64,000 nt of DNA, taken from the NCBI RefSeq assembly GCF_007786455.1, contig NZ_VNJK01000001.1:2440074-2504073 (forward strand), written 5' to 3'. The stretch is from Paenibacillus agilis (GTDB lineage: Bacteria; Bacillota; Bacilli; Paenibacillales; Paenibacillaceae). Below are positions 1 through 9,692 of this stretch, one piece after another. The position numbers and the translations under genes were made by a program. The stretch's first letter is position 1. Every line of letters begins with the position of its first letter. Below the pieces are notes generated by a model, which ran no database searches, was not told the origin of the DNA, and saw only the letters and a program-made list of their open reading frames with translations.

Positions 1-321
1 TACGCAGCGAACCTCTGTGCAACCAAGCTCTCGTACCTTATCGAAAAATTTTTCATATAGCTGTGTGGCAATTGTAGCTTTCCTATACGATGGATGAACG
101 CCGACAAAGTGTATATAGGCTTGATTCATATCCGTTTGTGAAACGAACCCAATTAAAAAGCCAATCCTCTCCTTGCCTTGCTCCACAATAAAGCTCGTAT
201 GCGTAAAATGTTGAAAAAATAGTTTCGGCAGCATATCTGCCATTTTCCTACCGCCCCACCATTCATCGATAACAGCTACGATAGGGATATAATCAGACTC
301 AAGGACATTCCGAATATTCAT
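1..321 (-). CDS. GNAT family N-acetyltransferase (3' part cut by window edge)
   Basis: The reverse frame opens at ATG 321 and stays open to base 1 (107 residues seen). An AAGGAG box lies just upstream of the ATG. The visible part reads as the N-terminal half of a GNAT acetyltransferase: a WWGGR segment near residue 22, a beta-strand region ending GFLIGFVSQ, then FVGVHPSYRKATIATQLYEKF. That last segment matches the acetyl-CoA pyrophosphate-binding motif A, although the usual glycine is replaced in RKATIA. Substrate unknown. The gene is divergent from the deacetylase to its right. Confidence 0.75.
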   Translation of the reverse strand, partial: MNIRNVLESDYIPIVAVIDEWWGGRKMADMLPKLFFQHFTHTSFIVEQGKERIGFLIGFVSQTDMNQAYIHFVGVHPSYRKATIATQLYEKFFDKVRELGCTEVRCV

Positions 322-489
322 TTAAAAACTCCTTAATTCCTTCCGGACTTATTCACCCTTCTATGATACATCCAATATCATAATTTGGAAATTAACATTT
401 CATTTTTTTCCTGACATTAACCAATACTAACAAAACAAAATGTACGCTTATTCAAAACGGTAATATTGAATGATCGGAGGTACTGCACC

Positions 490-1629
490 GTGCATAAGCA
501 AAAGCTGAGAAATATCATCATTTTGGTACTTTGTTTCGTTCTTATTGGATTCAATTCGCTAAGCAGCATTAAGCTGGCTGCTGCTGAACCTGTTGATCGC
601 ACAGCATCCGATAGAAGATCTATGAAGCAGAATAGCTCTGCTCGTCCACCTCTAGTGGAACATATCTTCTTTCATCCACTAGTTGCATATCCGCAGCGCG
701 CCTTTATCGGCGACAGACAATCAAAAGAAATGTTTGATTGGTTTGTAACCGTTCTGGAGTTCAAACGCATTCTTCAATCGTTATATGACAATAACTATAT
801 GTTGGTTCATTTGGAGGATGTATATGAGTTTAAAATGATAAACGGTAAAAAACAGGCTGTCCGCCGCCACTTTCCTCTAACAGCAGGCAAAAAACCGCTG
901 GTCATATCGATTGATGATCCGAACTATTATACATACATGCGAAAATACGGCACAGTAAATAAGCTTCGCTTGAATGACGAAGGTAAAGTGGTATCGGAAT
1001 CTCACGATTTAAAAGGCAATGTTGTGTGGTCAGACGATTTGGATATCGTCCCTATTCTTGATCGATTTGTCGAGCAGCATCCGGATTTCTCCTACCAGGG
1101 TGCTAAAGGTACGCTGGCCGTGACTGGGTTTGAAGGGATATTGGGTTGGCGTACACAATCTACCTCACCGACTTGGTCCAGGGAGCGTTATGAAGCAAAA
1201 AAAGTCGTGGCACAGTTAAAAGCAACTGGTTGGAAGTTTGCATCACATAGTTATGGTCATCGTCATCATTTGAAAATGGATTTAGAAAGATTAAAAAGAG
1301 ATGAACGAAAGTGGAAGCGAGAAGTCGGAACACTTGTTGGCGATACGAACATTTACATATATCCATTTGGAGAAGGATATGAGTTGGGAGATCCTCGACT
1401 TGAATGGCTTGAGCAGCAAGGCTACACCGTATTCAGTCATGTAGGCAATGTAACCTATGAACGACGTCTTGAAAATAAAATCATTCAAGATCGCAGACAT
1501 ATTGATGGGATATCCCTAAGTCGTCAACGCAATCTATTTTTTGATTTATTTGACTCGAAGCAGGTCATTGATTTGGAAGGGCGATTTCCAATTGATCCCG
1601 TTAAGGTAAGCACAAGAAGACGTTCATAA
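490..1629 (+). CDS. Secreted polysaccharide deacetylase family protein
   Basis: I place the start at GTG 490 because GGAGG (476-480) sits 9 bases before it; an in-frame TTG at 466 would put that box inside the gene. The 379-residue product has a signal peptide (basic MHKQKLRN, then a hydrophobic stretch, cleavage likely after LAAA). The body fits carbohydrate esterase family 4: VISIDDPNYY carries the metal/base Asp pair, SHSYGHRHH the metal-binding histidines, and YPFGEGYE a later conserved strand. It probably removes N-acetyl or O-acetyl groups from an extracellular or wall polysaccharide. The substrate cannot be told from sequence. Confidence 0.85.
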   Translation: MHKQKLRNIIILVLCFVLIGFNSLSSIKLAAAEPVDRTASDRRSMKQNSSARPPLVEHIFFHPLVAYPQRAFIGDRQSKEMFDWFVTVLEFKRILQSLYDNNYMLVHLEDVYEFKMINGKKQAVRRHFPLTAGKKPLVISIDDPNYYTYMRKYGTVNKLRLNDEGKVVSESHDLKGNVVWSDDLDIVPILDRFVEQHPDFSYQGAKGTLAVTGFEGILGWRTQSTSPTWSRERYEAKKVVAQLKATGWKFASHSYGHRHHLKMDLERLKRDERKWKREVGTLVGDTNIYIYPFGEGYELGDPRLEWLEQQGYTVFSHVGNVTYERRLENKIIQDRRHIDGISLSRQRNLFFDLFDSKQVIDLEGRFPIDPVKVSTRRRS

Positions 1630-1681
1630 AAATGCGCCTCCCTATTTCCCGCTCTCTCCACACTCTGCACATGTACGAGCA

Positions 1682-1731
1682 AGCCTCCAATACTCAATAT
1701 CCACTGGATAATTGGGATCTGGAGGCTTTTT
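1682..1731 (+). terminator. Rho-independent terminator after the deacetylase
   Basis: Arms AGCCTCCA (1682-1689) and TGGAGGCT (1720-1727) pair perfectly across a 30-base loop that contains its own small ATCCA/TGGAT hairpin. A T run follows. Confidence 0.7.
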
Positions 1732-1889
1732 ATATAAGAGTGCTTATCACGAAAGCTTCAACCAGTGTCTCGTGTTAGATTCCATATAACAGCTCCTTTA
1801 AGACAAAACGTTAGCACTTGCATGAACTTGCTATGATCAAGAAGCAAGAAATGAAAATCATTAATAATGCTGGAAAGGACGTGTCGTCT

Positions 1890-2228
1890 GTGAAAATTAA
1901 TCACCTTAATCTCACGGTCACTGACGTAAAGGCAGCGAGAGCGTTTTTAGAAAAATATTTCAATCTAAAAACGGAGGGTACACGCGGTAACGGATTTGCT
2001 GTTCTTTCGGACAAAGATGGATTCGTTCTTACCTTGATGAAAGGTGCACAAGTAAATTACCCTAGTACATTTCATGTCGGCTTTATCCAAGACAGCGAGG
2101 AAAGGGTAAATGAGATTAATCAGCGTTTAAAGGAAGATGGATTTGAGGTGGAGCCACCACAAAGATGGCACGCTTGGACCTTTTATGTAACAGCACCAGG
2201 TGGATTTACCGTCGAAGTTCTATGTTAA
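1890..2228 (+). CDS. VOC (glyoxalase/bleomycin resistance-like) family protein
   Basis: A 112-residue protein starting at GTG 1890, preceded at good distance by GGAAAGGA (1872-1879). This start gives the canonical family beginning MKINHLNLTVTD. In-frame TTG 1818 and ATG 1851 upstream lack a better site. The single beta-alpha-beta-beta-beta half is seen: an HLNLTV strand, then AARAFLEKYF, then a central TFHVGF strand and C-terminal FYVTAPGGFTVEVL with the usual late Glu. Metal ligands would be the His near the start and that Glu. The function could be a dioxygenase, isomerase or antibiotic binding, and cannot be assigned. It is a single-gene unit followed by a terminator. Confidence 0.8.
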   Translation: MKINHLNLTVTDVKAARAFLEKYFNLKTEGTRGNGFAVLSDKDGFVLTLMKGAQVNYPSTFHVGFIQDSEERVNEINQRLKEDGFEVEPPQRWHAWTFYVTAPGGFTVEVLC

Positions 2229-2306
2229 TGCAGATACAATTCAGCGACAGCAACTTCATCTATAGACTTGACAATCGTTTATTATCAATGAGTAAAAAAG
2301 AAAAAA

Positions 2307-2335
2307 AGCAGGTCCGTTATGGACTTGCTTTTTTT
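2307..2335. terminator. Terminator after the VOC gene
   Basis: AAGCAGGTCC and GGACTTGCTT form a 10-bp stem with a 5-base loop, flanked by A and T runs, so it may work in both directions (also serving the leftward gene fragment at 2365-2580). Confidence 0.8.
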
Positions 2336-2364
2336 CATATTAACATTAGAAATGTTAGTTAGCT

Positions 2365-2580
2365 TTATTTTAATCGAATTTCATAGTCTCTTAGTGACCC
2401 TAACTCGCCTCTATAATCCAGCTTGCCCTCATCGATCAACTGACGTACACCGAATGCTAAATACATATCACCAACAACAAGATTGCTATCTCCCATGACT
2501 GCTCCAACTACTCGCGCCGCAAGTTGATAGTCATCCGTCACATGTTCCAAGAGAAACACATCATAATAATCTACAAGCAC
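2365..2580 (-). pseudogene. C-terminal fragment resembling a DUF3658-type protein
   Basis: The frame encodes 71 residues from a GTG at 2580 with no convincing ribosome site. In-frame codons continue upstream to a stop at 2665-2667 without another start codon, so the open stretch looks like the tail of a longer, lost gene. RVVGAVMG, VGDMYLAFGVRQLIDEG and a terminal LRDYEIRLK resemble, from memory, the C-terminal part of DUF1835/DUF3658 proteins. It could instead be a short real protein translated by coupling from the anti-sigma gene 74 bases upstream. Confidence 0.35.
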
Positions 2581-2654
2581 GGCTGTAAGCTTTCCATTGA
2601 CCGTGTATTGAATGTGTCGACTATACGCTGTAACATTAGGTTCTCTATATATAA

Positions 2655-3866
2655 TTATTGCTTCTTAATCGGGATGGTCAGCTCCAGATCTGTTAGATAA
2701 GTTCTATCATGTTCTCCATCCTGATCCAGATCCATGACAGCCCAATCTTTTGTTTTTACGGTAAGCGTAAACGGCCTGATCGTAATTGATTTTGGTGTAC
2801 CTTCAAATGGACTATACAAATCATCATTTTTGTATTCAGATTCAGGCAAACGATGGAAATACCCAAACATACTTTGTTCCACAACTTTGCCTTTGTCGTC
2901 CACAAGTTCATAGTACACCTTACTTGCATGATACTTTCCTGTTTGTTCTGATGAATTTGGAACCGGGCCTTTGCTGTCTAATACAAGCCGAGTGGACACG
3001 GGTGACAGCGTCAGCTCTTTCACAGTATAACTGAACGTTCCGTTTGATTGGGTAACGCCCGGCTTTAACACAAAAGACTTGTTTTCTACCTTCACAGGGA
3101 TTTTAAATTCAAAGATTTCCTTTACTCTAGTAACTTTCAGTTGGACCGTGAGTTCAAATTCGTCTGGTAAATGTTCAAGACGAGTGTATTGAACGGCAAA
3201 CGCAGTTAGCCCCCCATCTAAAGGACGATCCCCATGACTCCCTGTACTTAATTGCAATTCTTGACCATTAACAAGTAAAATTGGCTTTTCAATATATCCC
3301 TTAAGCTTCTCGTTTTCCGGTACAATGTTTGGTTTTTCATACTCCTTGCTAGCAGCGTAGACGATCTTCGTATCTTCCTTATCGTACGGAGAGGTAGTAT
3401 TAAAAGGTAAATCCTTGCCTTCACGTTCGACCAAAAAGGATAAGCGCGTTCCATCATAGAGCAAATTCGTCAATGTTAGTGTAACGCCATCATGGGTTAC
3501 ACGTAAGTTTGGCTGAGATACAATGCCTTGATCAATGGCAGTTCGAACTGCTTCTTCACTAGTCCCTTTGAAGAGTACCCCGATAACGGGAATGTTTTTT
3601 AAAGTAGCAGCCATTACCGGAGATACATAGCCTGAGAAAATGATTCCGATACCGAGTAAGCTCGCAGCTGATAGAGCTATGGCCGTTCGTTTGAGCAAAC
3701 TAGGCTTCGATTTTGATCGTCTTCTGGATCGTTGTGGAATCGATCTCTCCTCTATTTGGCTCATAATCCGATCACGCAGCTGTTCGTTAGGTAACTTCGA
3801 ATCCCCGATCATGTTTTCAATCGCTTCCATCTCAGTGCATTCCGTTTGTCGCCGTAAATGTGCCAT
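2655..3866 (-). CDS. DUF4179 domain membrane protein, probable anti-sigma factor
   Basis: I choose ATG 3866 (403 residues) because GGAGAGG lies upstream; the longer frame to 3974 has no such support. The N-terminal ~55 residues are cytoplasmic and charged. One membrane helix follows a basic RSRRRSKSK stretch (about residues 60-90, ending VSPVMA), and then a long extracellular beta-rich part that fits DUF4179 followed by an Ig-like domain. Such proteins pair with ECF sigma factors and hold them inactive until an envelope signal. Its start overlaps the sigma gene by 35 bases, which suggests translational coupling. The signal sensed is unknown. Confidence 0.8.
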   Translation of the reverse strand: MAHLRRQTECTEMEAIENMIGDSKLPNEQLRDRIMSQIEERSIPQRSRRRSKSKPSLLKRTAIALSAASLLGIGIIFSGYVSPVMAATLKNIPVIGVLFKGTSEEAVRTAIDQGIVSQPNLRVTHDGVTLTLTNLLYDGTRLSFLVEREGKDLPFNTTSPYDKEDTKIVYAASKEYEKPNIVPENEKLKGYIEKPILLVNGQELQLSTGSHGDRPLDGGLTAFAVQYTRLEHLPDEFELTVQLKVTRVKEIFEFKIPVKVENKSFVLKPGVTQSNGTFSYTVKELTLSPVSTRLVLDSKGPVPNSSEQTGKYHASKVYYELVDDKGKVVEQSMFGYFHRLPESEYKNDDLYSPFEGTPKSITIRPFTLTVKTKDWAVMDLDQDGEHDRTYLTDLELTIPIKKQ

Positions 3867-4440
3867 GTACCACCTCTCCTTTCTTACCGTTACGCTCGAG
3901 TAGCTTGCGACGTAGCCGCTCATATTTTTTCCGTACCGTGGCAGGCTTAAGTTCCATGATTTCACTGATTTCATCGAAGGTATACTTTTCGACGCCTTTC
4001 AGTAGTAAAATGTGACGCTCTTCAGAAGTAAGATGAGTAAGCAGCTCATGGATAACGGGTTCATGTTGAGAGAATGACTGTCCCGGCATAGGCTGAACCT
4101 GTTCTTTACAACGTTCAATCAGCTTGAACCAGCGGCTTTGCTTTTTCTTTATATTCATTAAATGATGATAAGCCATCTTGTACAGCCAAGCCGAGAATGA
4201 GACTTGTCTCGTATACTGGTGAAGATGTTCATAAGCACGAATAAAGATTTCCTGTACCGCGTCCTCGGTCTCGGTATGATTTTTCAAAATATAATAGCAA
4301 TATGTATACATCTGCCTGTCAAATTGAATCATAATCGTTCTGTATGCTTGTACATCTCCTGCCTTGACTTGGTCAACAATCGCTTCGATTGCCTCCCTTT
4401 TTCGCAAGCTATCTATATCCCCTGGGCTAGCTGTCTGCAA
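3832..4440 (-). CDS. ECF-type RNA polymerase sigma factor
   Basis: Start taken as TTG 4440 because a strong GGAGGTGATTTC lies directly before it; this gives 202 residues, normal for group-IV sigma factors. Region 2 is seen at about residues 40-110 (YCYYILKNHTETEDAVQEIF, binding core polymerase and -10 DNA), and region 4 at about 140-195 (LTSEERHILLLKG, then ISEIMELKPATVRKKYERLR, the -35 helix-turn-helix). Residues between are a flexible linker. It is the first gene of a two-gene unit with its DUF4179 partner. The promoter could not be assigned confidently, but autoregulation is usual for this class. Confidence 0.9.
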   Translation of the reverse strand: MQTASPGDIDSLRKREAIEAIVDQVKAGDVQAYRTIMIQFDRQMYTYCYYILKNHTETEDAVQEIFIRAYEHLHQYTRQVSFSAWLYKMAYHHLMNIKKKQSRWFKLIERCKEQVQPMPGQSFSQHEPVIHELLTHLTSEERHILLLKGVEKYTFDEISEIMELKPATVRKKYERLRRKLLERNGKKGEVVHGTFTATNGMH

Positions 4441-4718
4441 GAAATCACCTCCTGTCCTGTTGTTTACCGATATAACAATCACAGCCTTTCATTTTGTGAC
4501 ATGATGTGAAAAATATTTTTTTTGTTTTGTTTGATACTGTTACGAATGATCAAAAAAAGCCTTTCTTAGACCGTTTTTTCCTTGGATACGCTAGTGTTAT
4601 TTCTTAACCTGCTTGAATGATAACTATCTCTTAGATGACCTGGATTTAATTTTAGCTTTAGGAAGAACTATAATTCGAGGAGAACTACTACCCGTTTCTT
4701 ATACATTCACACTATAAA

Positions 4719-4758
4719 AAGCCCCAGTTCCACTTCGAATAGTGGTAACTTGGGGCTT
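4719..4758 (-). terminator. Terminator after the alcohol dehydrogenase gene
   Basis: AAGCCCCAGTT..CCACT pairs with AGTGG.AACTTGGGGCTT around a 6-base loop; read leftward it is followed by a T run. The remainder of the 365-base gap between 4441 and 4805 shows no ORF or other element I can support. Confidence 0.8.
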
Positions 4759-4805
4759 GATTTCATAGACGTCAATGGCCGAACCATCGTAAATCAATAT
4801 CTTTT

Positions 4806-5897
4806 TTACTCAAATAAAATAACTGGCTTCACCGTCTTGCCGCTCTTCATATCTGCGATAGCTTCATTGATTTCTTCAAATTTATATTTATTTATCAATT
4901 TATCAAATGGGAATCTGCCCTGCTTATAATAGTCAATCAATTGAGGGATAAACAGCTTCGGAATCGAATCTCCCTCCACTACTCCTGTCAATGTTCGATT
5001 GTACATAATTAATTCTTCAAGTATGTTTAATGTTACGTCAGGACCTACCCCCACTGATGCCATTGTCCCACGTGCACGAAGACTGCGGATCGCTTGAAGA
5101 ATTAAGGCCGGAACACCTGTCGATTCCAGAACGTAATCTGCTCCGCCGCCTGTGATTCGTATAATTTCTTCTTTAGCATCCTGCTCCTTGCCGTTAATGA
5201 CATGCGTTGCACCTAATTCCTTGGCTAGTTCTAATCGACTTGGTACTATATCAACCGCAATAATCGTCTTTGCACCTGTAATCGCTGCTCCCATTACTCC
5301 ACTTAATCCGACCCCGCCACAGCCAAAGATCACGATGGAATCACCAATCTCAGGCTTTAGCTTGTTTAGCACGGTTCCTGCCCCTGTTTGAATTCCACAC
5401 CCGAGAGGACCGAGAAGCGATAAATCCAGTTCTTTGTCGACCTTTACGACATTGTTTACATGCGCAACTGCATATGTTGCAAAGGAGGATTGACCAAAAA
5501 GCGTAGCAATTTCTTCATTTTCTTTTGTAAGACGACTCGTTCCATCTAGCAAATGACCGCCAAAGTTAAGCTCACCAAAATGATTGCAGCTCGCTGGATG
5601 GCCTTCGAGACAGTTTTTGCATTTTGCACAATAAGCGAAAGAAATAACGACATGGTCACCCACTTCAAAGTCAGTCACATCCGGTCCAAGCTGCTCAATA
5701 ATACCTGCACCCTCATGACCGAGAGCAATTGGCATCGGAGTGGGAGTATGCTGAAGCTGGACGCCGATATCCGTGTGGCATATGCCTGTGCCCACTAATT
5801 TTATGAGCACTTCGTTGGATTTCGGCGGTTGGAGTTGAACATTCTGAATAGTAATATTGCCGCCTTTTTCGTTTACAATTGCTGCTTGAATATGCAT
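4806..5897 (-). CDS. Zinc-dependent NAD alcohol dehydrogenase (aryl-alcohol type)
   Basis: Start ATG 5897 has AGGAG ten bases upstream; the longer frame to 5921 does not. The 363-residue medium-chain dehydrogenase carries all zinc sites: catalytic Cys in GTGICHTD, His-Glu in GHEGAG and Cys in GPLGCGIQ, plus the four-Cys structural lobe CAKCKNCLEGHPASC. The nucleotide fold is GCGGVGLSG, and an Asp follows the second strand (IAVDIVPS), which favours NAD. It probably interconverts an aromatic or branched primary alcohol and its aldehyde, as in the AdhB/XylB group. It is monocistronic, with its own promoter and terminator. Confidence 0.88.
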   Translation of the reverse strand: MHIQAAIVNEKGGNITIQNVQLQPPKSNEVLIKLVGTGICHTDIGVQLQHTPTPMPIALGHEGAGIIEQLGPDVTDFEVGDHVVISFAYCAKCKNCLEGHPASCNHFGELNFGGHLLDGTSRLTKENEEIATLFGQSSFATYAVAHVNNVVKVDKELDLSLLGPLGCGIQTGAGTVLNKLKPEIGDSIVIFGCGGVGLSGVMGAAITGAKTIIAVDIVPSRLELAKELGATHVINGKEQDAKEEIIRITGGGADYVLESTGVPALILQAIRSLRARGTMASVGVGPDVTLNILEELIMYNRTLTGVVEGDSIPKLFIPQLIDYYKQGRFPFDKLINKYKFEEINEAIADMKSGKTVKPVILFE

Positions 5898-5929
5898 GGT
5901 GAATTCACTCCTCATCGTCAACTACCTTT

Positions 5930-5958
5930 ATTATATGATAACGCTTACATATTAACAA
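5930..5958 (-). promoter_or_regulatory. Sigma-A type promoter of the alcohol dehydrogenase gene
   Basis: Read leftward: TTGTTA (5953-5958), a 17-base spacer, and a perfect TATAAT (5930-5935), 33 bases before the start codon. Confidence 0.75.
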
Positions 5959-6054
5959 TTTACAAAATTTCGAATAATTCTATTCATATTTTTACTACTG
6001 TATATGTAGCTATTGTCCCGCGCTTAGTCTGTCCATTTATTCACACATTAAACA

Positions 6055-6086
6055 AAGCAGGCTGTCTGCGATTTGACAGCCTGCTT
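6055..6086 (-). terminator. Terminator after the CYP102 gene
   Basis: Perfect 12-bp stem AAGCAGGCTGTC / GACAGCCTGCTT with an 8-base loop. Leftward flank is TTTGTTTAAT. Confidence 0.85.
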
Positions 6087-6112
6087 CATTAGGAATCTTC
6101 TTGAGAAATAAT

Positions 6113-6190
6113 CTAGAAACCTAGATTGTTATGAATGATTTCAGCTGCGTTCCGTTCCATCAAATGCTGTACATAGGTGTTACTAACCCC
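6113..6190 (-). pseudogene. Out-of-frame remnant of the CYP102 reductase C-terminus
   Basis: In the frame next to that used by the P450 gene, the DNA encodes [20 protein letters not shown] and then a stop at 6113-6115. This matches the TYVQHVMEQ region near the end of P450-BM3-type reductases. In an intact gene it should lie roughly 80 residues beyond the TPxSxF motif, which here is only a few codons away. The remnant therefore shows that an internal stretch was lost and the frame shifted. Confidence 0.7.
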
Positions 6191-8919
6191 TGGAAGCCAG
6201 ATTCAGGCGTCCGAACGAATATGAGTAATTCCTCTCCAGGCTTACTTGAAGCTAAGCTAGTCGAAGAAACGCCTTTGTATTCACCATTGCCGCACTTTGC
6301 TGGCCCGTTCACGACCGCTATGGTTATACTCGTTTTATCCCGATATTTTCGTGGTGAACTTGATATGGAATAATATCTCGGCTGTAGAGGTGGAAGCAGC
6401 TCCAGAAATTTCACGAATGGAAGCTCACAGGCTTCATATTTTTCTAATAACGTTAGCATGGAGAGTCGCTTGCTCAGCACTTGTTCCTGATAGACACCCT
6501 CCTCTAACAAAGCTTCCAACTCCCGTTGGTGCGGGGGGCATACGGTATGAGCTGCGAGCTCATGTATTTGAGCCCGAGTAGCAGGCTCTTGCATTTCAAC
6601 GCTATGGCAAAGCAAATCACGAATATTTACCGGATGATCCATAGGAAGATGAGCCATGTCTAAGCCGGTTGCAGTTAGTATGAGTTGATCGTCCCCCTGG
6701 AGTCGGAATCTCCGCAGCACCCGATCCACATTTTCTTTACTATTACGCGGCAGTACCCCTAATTGATCCCCTTCACGATACGCCATCCCTTGTGGCAATT
6801 GAATCTCAATATGTCTTGTACTCCGTTCGCTAGTTGTGGATTGAAGTTCACGATTATCCAATACAATTGCATAAAAAGCATCGTACGCTCGCACAAGTGG
6901 CTCGGCAACTGGCCTATTAATAAACTGGGCATGAAGAGCAGGTTGTACAGACTCCGCTTCAGACACTACATTGATTCCTAAAGCATTCCTGACATCCACC
7001 CATAGCGTTTCACGCCATTGCTCCAATTGCAGTTCAAAATCACCGCCGGCATCTGCCTCACCACGAGACGAGAGTCTTACCCCACCTTTTCGCGCAAGCT
7101 GCTCATCGATAAATCGAGGCACATCCTGATAAGTATTGGACCAATTGCGGTCACCACAGCCAAATACAGCATATTGAACACCATCGAGTTTACCATCTTC
7201 TACTTCTTCCAGCCATTTCACAAACTGTGCTGCATTTCTTGGCGGTTTCCCATTATAAGAAGCGGTAACGATGACAACAGCACCATCTTGCGGAAGCTTG
7301 CCAATTGATTCATTTAAGGAAGCAACCTCACTACTTATTCCAAATGAGCGTGCCGTATTTGCTAGCTCTCGCGCTATCCCTTCTGCCGTGCCTAAATTGG
7401 AGCCGTAAAGCACAAGTAAGGAGGACGAATTGACGTCTGTTCGAGTAACAGCCCTTGTTTGGAGATTCGCAGCTATGTTTTCGCTAGTACTCACCGTCTC
7501 ATTTCCTACTATCCGTTGCTGAGAAGATATGCTTGCATCCTGTATACGCTCCCGCTGCTTCACTCGAATACTAAAATCGTCTGGCTTAAGCGTTAACGTC
7601 TCTTTTATTTTCAACTGGTAATTACGATAATCAATCAGTTCAAAATGTTTGAGAATCATGCCCAGCGCTAACGTAGCTTCATAAAGTGCAAACTGCATGC
7701 CTATGCATGCCCGCTCACCATTGCCAAATGGCTTGAAAGCATGACTCGGCACTTTATCCGGATACTCAAAGCGCTCTGGACGAAACTGTTCTGCGTCCTC
7801 TCCCCATGCATCTTTGTCCCGATGAAGCTGAGGCAGCAGTACGACGAGATTGTCCCCTTTTTTTAACGGATATTCGCCGCCTAATACGGTATCTTCTCTA
7901 GCCGAAACCTCGAAACCTGGTGCTGTAGGCCATAAACGTAAAGCTTCATTAAGAATCATACGGATATATTTCAATTGAAGAACTTGCTCATAAGTCGGAG
8001 TTGGGCTCGTGAGCACCTGATCAACTTCTTGATACGCCTTTTTTAGTGCATCTGGATTTTTGAGCAAATAATAAATAGCAAACGATAATAAGCCACTCGT
8101 CGTCTCATGCCCTGCAATAAGGAAGGTAATAATCTGATAGCGAATATTTTCATCATCCAGTTGTTCACCTGTATCAGGATCTCTTCCTTCCAGCATACGT
8201 GCGAGCAAGTCAATTTCCCCAGATCCTCCACTTGTCTTTCGTTCTTCAATAATGGTGTCTACTAAATTAAACATCGTTTGTATATCTACTTCGTATTGCT
8301 TCCTTGTCTTCACCATCAGCATGTTCTGAAGCTCTATCCGATTGCTTCTTCGCATCGCTTCATTCAGTGCACTCACCATACTTAAAATAAACGGACTATG
8401 CTCTTCTCTATAGAAACTGTTAAAGCGGTAATTGAATCCGCACAGCCCAATCGTATCGAGCGTAAGCCTAGTCATGTCATCCGCTACATCAATCGTGTCA
8501 TTCGGATTCAACCGTGCCCATTTCTGAACAAGCTGTGAAGCAATGTCGACCATCATCGTGTGATAACCTTTCATCGCTTGCTGACTGAACGTAGGAAGCA
8601 GAATATTGTGGGCCTTTCTCCAGTTCGGCTCAGTCGTCCAGCTTGTAAATAGACCATCGCCACCAAAAGCACGGACATTTAACAGTTCTTTACCGAGATG
8701 TTTATCAAATCGCGTAATATCACATAATTCAGCTACTAGCTTATGACCAGACACCATTAACGTATTCAATCCCGGCGCTTTAAAGCGATAGATGGGCCCG
8801 TATTTCTCCGCTAGCTCTCCGAGAGATAATATAGGAGTATCTTTATTAATTAAAGGCAAGTTACCAAGGGGTCCGTATGATTTTGGTTGAGGAATATATC
8901 CGGCTTCTCTTATCATCAT
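6160..8919 (-). CDS. CYP102-type cytochrome P450 fused to a truncated reductase
   Basis: Start ATG 8919 follows GGAAAGG at 6 bases and gives [18 protein letters not shown], like the BM3 N-terminus (919 residues). The P450 domain (about 1-460) has the I-helix AGHETTSG, the ExxR helix NEALR, and the heme loop [10 protein letters not shown] with its Cys ligand. A flavodoxin-like FMN domain follows ([14 protein letters not shown]), then the FAD domain with YYSISSSP. The family is normally near 1050 residues; this one ends soon after RTPESGF and lacks the NADPH-binding subdomain (no GPGTG or late CGD motif). The monooxygenase half looks intact and would hydroxylate fatty acids, but self-sufficient NADPH-driven turnover is unlikely. 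Co-transcribed with the upstream TetR gene, as in Bacillus yrhI-yrhJ. Confidence 0.88.
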   Translation of the reverse strand: MMIREAGYIPQPKSYGPLGNLPLINKDTPILSLGELAEKYGPIYRFKAPGLNTLMVSGHKLVAELCDITRFDKHLGKELLNVRAFGGDGLFTSWTTEPNWRKAHNILLPTFSQQAMKGYHTMMVDIASQLVQKWARLNPNDTIDVADDMTRLTLDTIGLCGFNYRFNSFYREEHSPFILSMVSALNEAMRRSNRIELQNMLMVKTRKQYEVDIQTMFNLVDTIIEERKTSGGSGEIDLLARMLEGRDPDTGEQLDDENIRYQIITFLIAGHETTSGLLSFAIYYLLKNPDALKKAYQEVDQVLTSPTPTYEQVLQLKYIRMILNEALRLWPTAPGFEVSAREDTVLGGEYPLKKGDNLVVLLPQLHRDKDAWGEDAEQFRPERFEYPDKVPSHAFKPFGNGERACIGMQFALYEATLALGMILKHFELIDYRNYQLKIKETLTLKPDDFSIRVKQRERIQDASISSQQRIVGNETVSTSENIAANLQTRAVTRTDVNSSSLLVLYGSNLGTAEGIARELANTARSFGISSEVASLNESIGKLPQDGAVVIVTASYNGKPPRNAAQFVKWLEEVEDGKLDGVQYAVFGCGDRNWSNTYQDVPRFIDEQLARKGGVRLSSRGEADAGGDFELQLEQWRETLWVDVRNALGINVVSEAESVQPALHAQFINRPVAEPLVRAYDAFYAIVLDNRELQSTTSERSTRHIEIQLPQGMAYREGDQLGVLPRNSKENVDRVLRRFRLQGDDQLILTATGLDMAHLPMDHPVNIRDLLCHSVEMQEPATRAQIHELAAHTVCPPHQRELEALLEEGVYQEQVLSKRLSMLTLLEKYEACELPFVKFLELLPPLQPRYYSISSSPRKYRDKTSITIAVVNGPAKCGNGEYKGVSSTSLASSKPGEELLIFVRTPESGFQGLVTPMYSI

Positions 8920-9052
8920 AAACATCCTTTCCGAATGGTTTACGTACAAGATTCGTTTGATATACGCTGGTGACTTACTATGAAGGTAGGAAATCATTTG
9001 AGTAATTCACAAATGGTCTGATGGTAAACTTAAATCAATTTATTTCATTACA

Positions 9053-9631
9053 TTAACTGCTCGATCCAGTTGCTTTTACACCATGAAATAATGTATCTAT
9101 GACCAGCTTTGCCGCTGATCGCTTCGCAACATGCCCATTTTGTACTTGCTGCCACGTCAAAATGAGTATGGAATAGAACACATTTAATATCCAATCGCTG
9201 CTCATATCCTGCCGAATACTTCCACGCTGCTGTAAGGTTTCTATCACTTCTCGTATTGGCTCCAATATTATAGCTTCAGCTTCAAGTATTTCTTCATTGC
9301 AAAAATGCTGGTGGTCCTGAATAAGAAAATATATCTTATCTCCATATGGAATAAGCTCCTCAACCACGGTTGGAATGTAGGTTTCAATATGTTCATCATC
9401 TTTCGGAATTTGGCTTAGGATTTCTCCAACTACCTTGATCGAACGTAAAGCCAACTGCACAAACAGCTGTTCCCTGCTTTCTACATAACGGTGCAGTGTA
9501 GCAATTCCAATACCTGCGTAATCAGCAATATCATTCATAGACGCGGTAGGCTTGTTGACCAAAATTTCCGTTGCCGCATCCAGTATCGCATTCAGCTTAT
9601 TCTCCTTAGTGACAGACCTGCTATCGCTCAC
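9053..9631 (-). CDS. TetR family repressor of the CYP102 operon
   Basis: GTG 9631 start with AAGAAGGG upstream; 192 residues. The N-terminal helix-turn-helix (about 10-60) reads SMNDIADYAGIGIATLHRYV and is typical of TetR. The remaining helices form a ligand pocket with no family-specific motif I can name. It lies directly upstream of the P450 in the same direction, the arrangement of BscR/FatR with CYP102A genes in Bacillus, where fatty acids relieve repression. A perfect inverted repeat just before the gene is the likely operator, so it probably represses itself and the P450. Confidence 0.85.
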   Translation of the reverse strand: MSDSRSVTKENKLNAILDAATEILVNKPTASMNDIADYAGIGIATLHRYVESREQLFVQLALRSIKVVGEILSQIPKDDEHIETYIPTVVEELIPYGDKIYFLIQDHQHFCNEEILEAEAIILEPIREVIETLQQRGSIRQDMSSDWILNVFYSILILTWQQVQNGHVAKRSAAKLVIDTLFHGVKATGSSS

Positions 9632-9664
9632 TTTGTTCCCTTCTTTCGTACGAGTTGTTTAAAA

Positions 9665-9684
9665 ATGATAGATCATTCTATCAT
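9665..9684 (-). promoter_or_regulatory. Probable operator for the TetR repressor
   Basis: ATGATAGA, 4 bases, then TCTATCAT: a perfect 8-bp inverted repeat lying just downstream of the predicted -10 box, where bound repressor would block transcription. Confidence 0.7.
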
Positions 9685-9692
9685 ATGATCGT

